Shown one piece after another: positions 61,813 through 64,000 of a stretch of 64,000 nt of DNA (position 1 is its first letter; every line of letters begins with the position of its first letter). The notes under the pieces were generated by a model. The model was not told the DNA's origin. It made no database searches and was given only the letters and a program-made list of their open reading frames with translations. Made by a program: the position numbers and the translations under genes. The stretch spans positions 21,983,501 through 22,047,500 of the forward strand of contig JAJNNQ010000009.1 in assembly GCA_027886175.1 (NCBI GenBank), read 5' to 3'. This stretch comes from Phylloscopus collybita (Eukaryota; Chordata; Aves; Passeriformes; Phylloscopidae).

Positions 61813-64000
61813 GTTTTATCCATGCTTGGTAGCCAAATGTTATTTAAAAAATGGCTTAGCTGGAAAAGCATTCAGAGTGGGAATGCTTTTCCTTAACTCT
61901 GTCTCTACAGAGGCAGAGACAAATTAGCTCTATTTCCAAAGAGTTATTAATAAAGGTCTCAAAAGTGTATGACTGAATTAAGGTTATCCTCCTTTCTGCA
62001 GGAAAGTGGATACATTTTTTCCACCTGTGATTTTTTTAATGCACTGTTTTTCCTATTTAGAAGTACCTGCTGGTAATTCTGTGGTTTGTTTGCAAGTGGC
62101 TGCAAATCCATGGCATGCAGACCTGTTCCTGCTGGAGAATGTGCCAAGAGAGGACCCAGAGGACAGAAGAAACATCCAAGAAACTCAGATATTGTTTTCA
62201 AAAGCATCGTGGTTTACCTCTTTCCCTTTTATTTGAAAGGAGCAAAGTTTTGCAGAGTTGTATTGATAGCAGATAAAATTACGCCTTTCAGCAGTGTTTG
62301 TATGACACATCTCTATTCCACATGGATAGTTTCCTGCTTTGCTTGCTCTGGGCTTCCAGGCTTATTGTCTGGAAAATCAAGTCTTAAATGCCTTTCTGAG
62401 CTATACTTTTTTATATATAGAGAGAGATATATATTTAAATTGCACAGACTGTAAATGGGACACTTTACATGTGGACTTGCCTTGAAACAACTTGATGAAA
62501 CTAAATTTAAAAGCTTCAAGGCTGACTGGTGCCTACTGATGCTCATCATTGGCATTTCAGAGGCTTCTCTGAGACCTAAGACACTGAGTGTCATCTTTAA
62601 ATGGATGGTTAAACTCATTATTGTTTTGCTCAAGTGAACACTTAATTTCTTCAAAAAGGGAAGCTGGCGTCTCCTACCAGACGTTTTTCATTGCAAAATC
62701 TCAGTAACAGTACTGAGCTTTGGTAGTCTCTCTGACAGTGGTTAATGACAGGCTGAAGTGCTTCTAGAGCTGAGCCTCTCTAACTTGGAGCATCTTGTGT
62801 GTTTGTGTTCCTGTCTCTGTGCGGCTTTAAATGTGTGCAATTTTAAGGTTGTCTGCCAAGATGCACATTCCTGGCAGAAAGAAACACACTGGCGTCAAAA
62901 AATGCTTGTCCAAGAAGTAGTGCAGTGGTCCTGTAAAATATAAATGCAGCGATTAATGTAAAATAGGTTAACACAGTGTAAAGTGGGGATTAGCAAATCT
63001 AGATACTGCAGTGATCCTATCATCTCCTACAGAGCTGTTGATCTCTTCATTGCTTTGAGGGTGAGACAAGATGTTGAGTTCAACGAGGAGTCTGCTGCCT
63101 GTGTTGTGTTTTTCTCTGCCTCTGCAGCTGTAACTGACAGAGCTTTAAACACTTCTGATTCAGGACTGTCTAAACTTTCTAGAGCTGGAGGAGAGAAACT
63201 AGAGGGTTTGATTAACAGATGCTTCAGTTTCAATGTATAGTTGTACATCATAGCATAAATCTTGGAGGAACAGTTTTTCAAGAACATGGGATACTAGGCC
63301 TAGAAAAAGGAGTCAAAGAATAAAAAAAAATGTCTGTTTTAATTCTTTGCTCTTTCAGAGATGGCCAGAAACTCAATTTCCTATTCTGCTGGACAGTTGC
63401 TAATGCAATCAACCTGAGACAAAGGAAAAAAATTTCTCCCGTTCTTTGCTAAAAAGCATCTTTGACTTGGTGATAAAATGTGAGGCAAATACGTATTGGT
63501 GGGACAGCTATTCTGTGTTCAGTAGCCAGAGCTCGAGTTATCTCCCTCCATCAGTACTGATTCCAGCTTCAAGAAGGATTAGTTAGGGAAAGAATAAGAG
63601 CTGAATCAACAGTTTCTGCTTTTGAGACTAGTTCCCTGTAAACACTTTTCTTTCCGTATACAACCAAAGAGGTACAATAAAAGGCAGTGTGAATGCTTGT
63701 CTGTCCCTGGAAAGCCCCAGGGAATCACACAAAAAGCAAATTCATGATAACTTTAATTAGCCTTTCATTTGTCAGTGAGCAGACTGCTTATTTAGCCTGG
63801 TTGGGTAAGAAAGTAAGACCTTGAGAAAGGGTGTTCATGATAGTAATCGCCAGTCATCTGCTCCTCCTCCCTTCAAAGGTGTGGGAACTGCCACTGGGTA
63901 CCGGTCTGCCCCGAAGCAGGGGAGCTTATGCAGTAGTTAAAGGACAGCTGAGCAGGGAGCTTTCTGCAGGCAGTGTAGAGAGTAAGGCCAGACTCTCCAG
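61813..64000. other. Intron 1 block at the window end
   Basis: Begins with a sequence that loses similarity to the LTR and contains a 12-bp hairpin (61862-61892). A good acceptor-like tract ends at CAG near 63359, but the frame after it does not match the expected LIMCH1 CH domain and closes within about 30 codons. The last 160 bp are richer in G+C. No gene is recognised. Confidence 0.5.
61862..61892. repeat. Perfect 12-bp inverted repeat, 7-nt loop
   Basis: GGAAAAGCATTC (61862-61873), loop AGAGTGG, GAATGCTTTTCC (61881-61892). This is the longest perfect hairpin I found in the window. The outer flanks pair only weakly, so it is shorter than a typical microRNA precursor. Confidence 0.85.

Larger units (their letters stand above)
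6678..64000 (+). other. LIMCH1: LIMCH1 intron 1 (5' part, continues past the window)
   Basis: The intron opens with GTAAGC directly after codon 32. In LIMCH1 the next exon should continue in phase 0 with the CH-domain core (a QVTGRSF-like start in mammals, recalled from memory). I found no acceptor followed by such a frame anywhere downstream, so at least 57.3 kb belongs to this intron. A very long first intron fits the gene in other vertebrates. Open frames inside it are short (under about 150 codons), overlap on both strands and match nothing I recognise. Unrecognised non-coding RNAs or alternative first exons cannot be excluded. Confidence 0.75.

Noticed and set aside
63331..63452. Good acceptor (pyrimidine tract, CAG at 63359) considered as LIMCH1 exon 2
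   Set aside because: The translated sequence (DGQKLNFLFCWTV...) does not resemble the expected CH-domain start and reaches a stop without a donor.
1..64000. CRISPR arrays, bacterial operons, or tRNA and rRNA genes
   Set aside because: No spaced direct-repeat array, no prokaryotic gene organisation and no tRNA or rRNA signature were seen by eye. Composition and repeats are vertebrate.

Overview
The window reads as vertebrate nuclear DNA, almost certainly from a bird. It is AT-rich and non-coding with a single strong CpG island. It holds the degraded 3' part of a CR1-type LINE and an antisense LTR of a type very common in songbirds, which makes a passerine likely but not proven. There are no operons or dense genes. 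The only protein-coding sequence I can defend is one short exon of 32 codons, in the island at 6582-6677.

Layout. Positions 1 to about 5640 are intergenic and hold nothing coding that I recognise. From about 5640 to 7300 lies a CpG island containing a promoter region, a 5' UTR and the first coding exon of LIMCH1 on the + strand. The exon encodes a short Pro/Glu-rich leader ending in AFTEAQKWIE, the start of the calponin-homology region, and closes at a phase-0 GTAAGC donor. From 6678 to the end of the window (at least 57.3 kb) I see only LIMCH1 intron 1. The exon that should continue the calponin-homology domain was not found, so it probably lies beyond position 64000.

The intron holds a hexanucleotide (CCTTCT)n array (12587-12719), an old CR1 fragment (about 13130-13685), a well-delimited 300-bp solo LTR with a 6-bp target duplication (25244-25543), an antisense ERVL-like LTR remnant (about 61411-61812), and many homopolymer, dinucleotide and short tandem tracts. 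It also holds perfect inverted repeats, including a palindromic pair of POU octamer sites at 57731-57752.

Because there is one gene, the window has no pathway to describe. Any biology here would be transcriptional control of LIMCH1, an actin- and non-muscle-myosin-associated protein, and insertion of retroelements into its long first intron. I found no convincing new multi-gene system. The most useful observations are the octamer/MEF2-like promoter arrangement, the intact LTR boundaries and the palindromic octamer pair.
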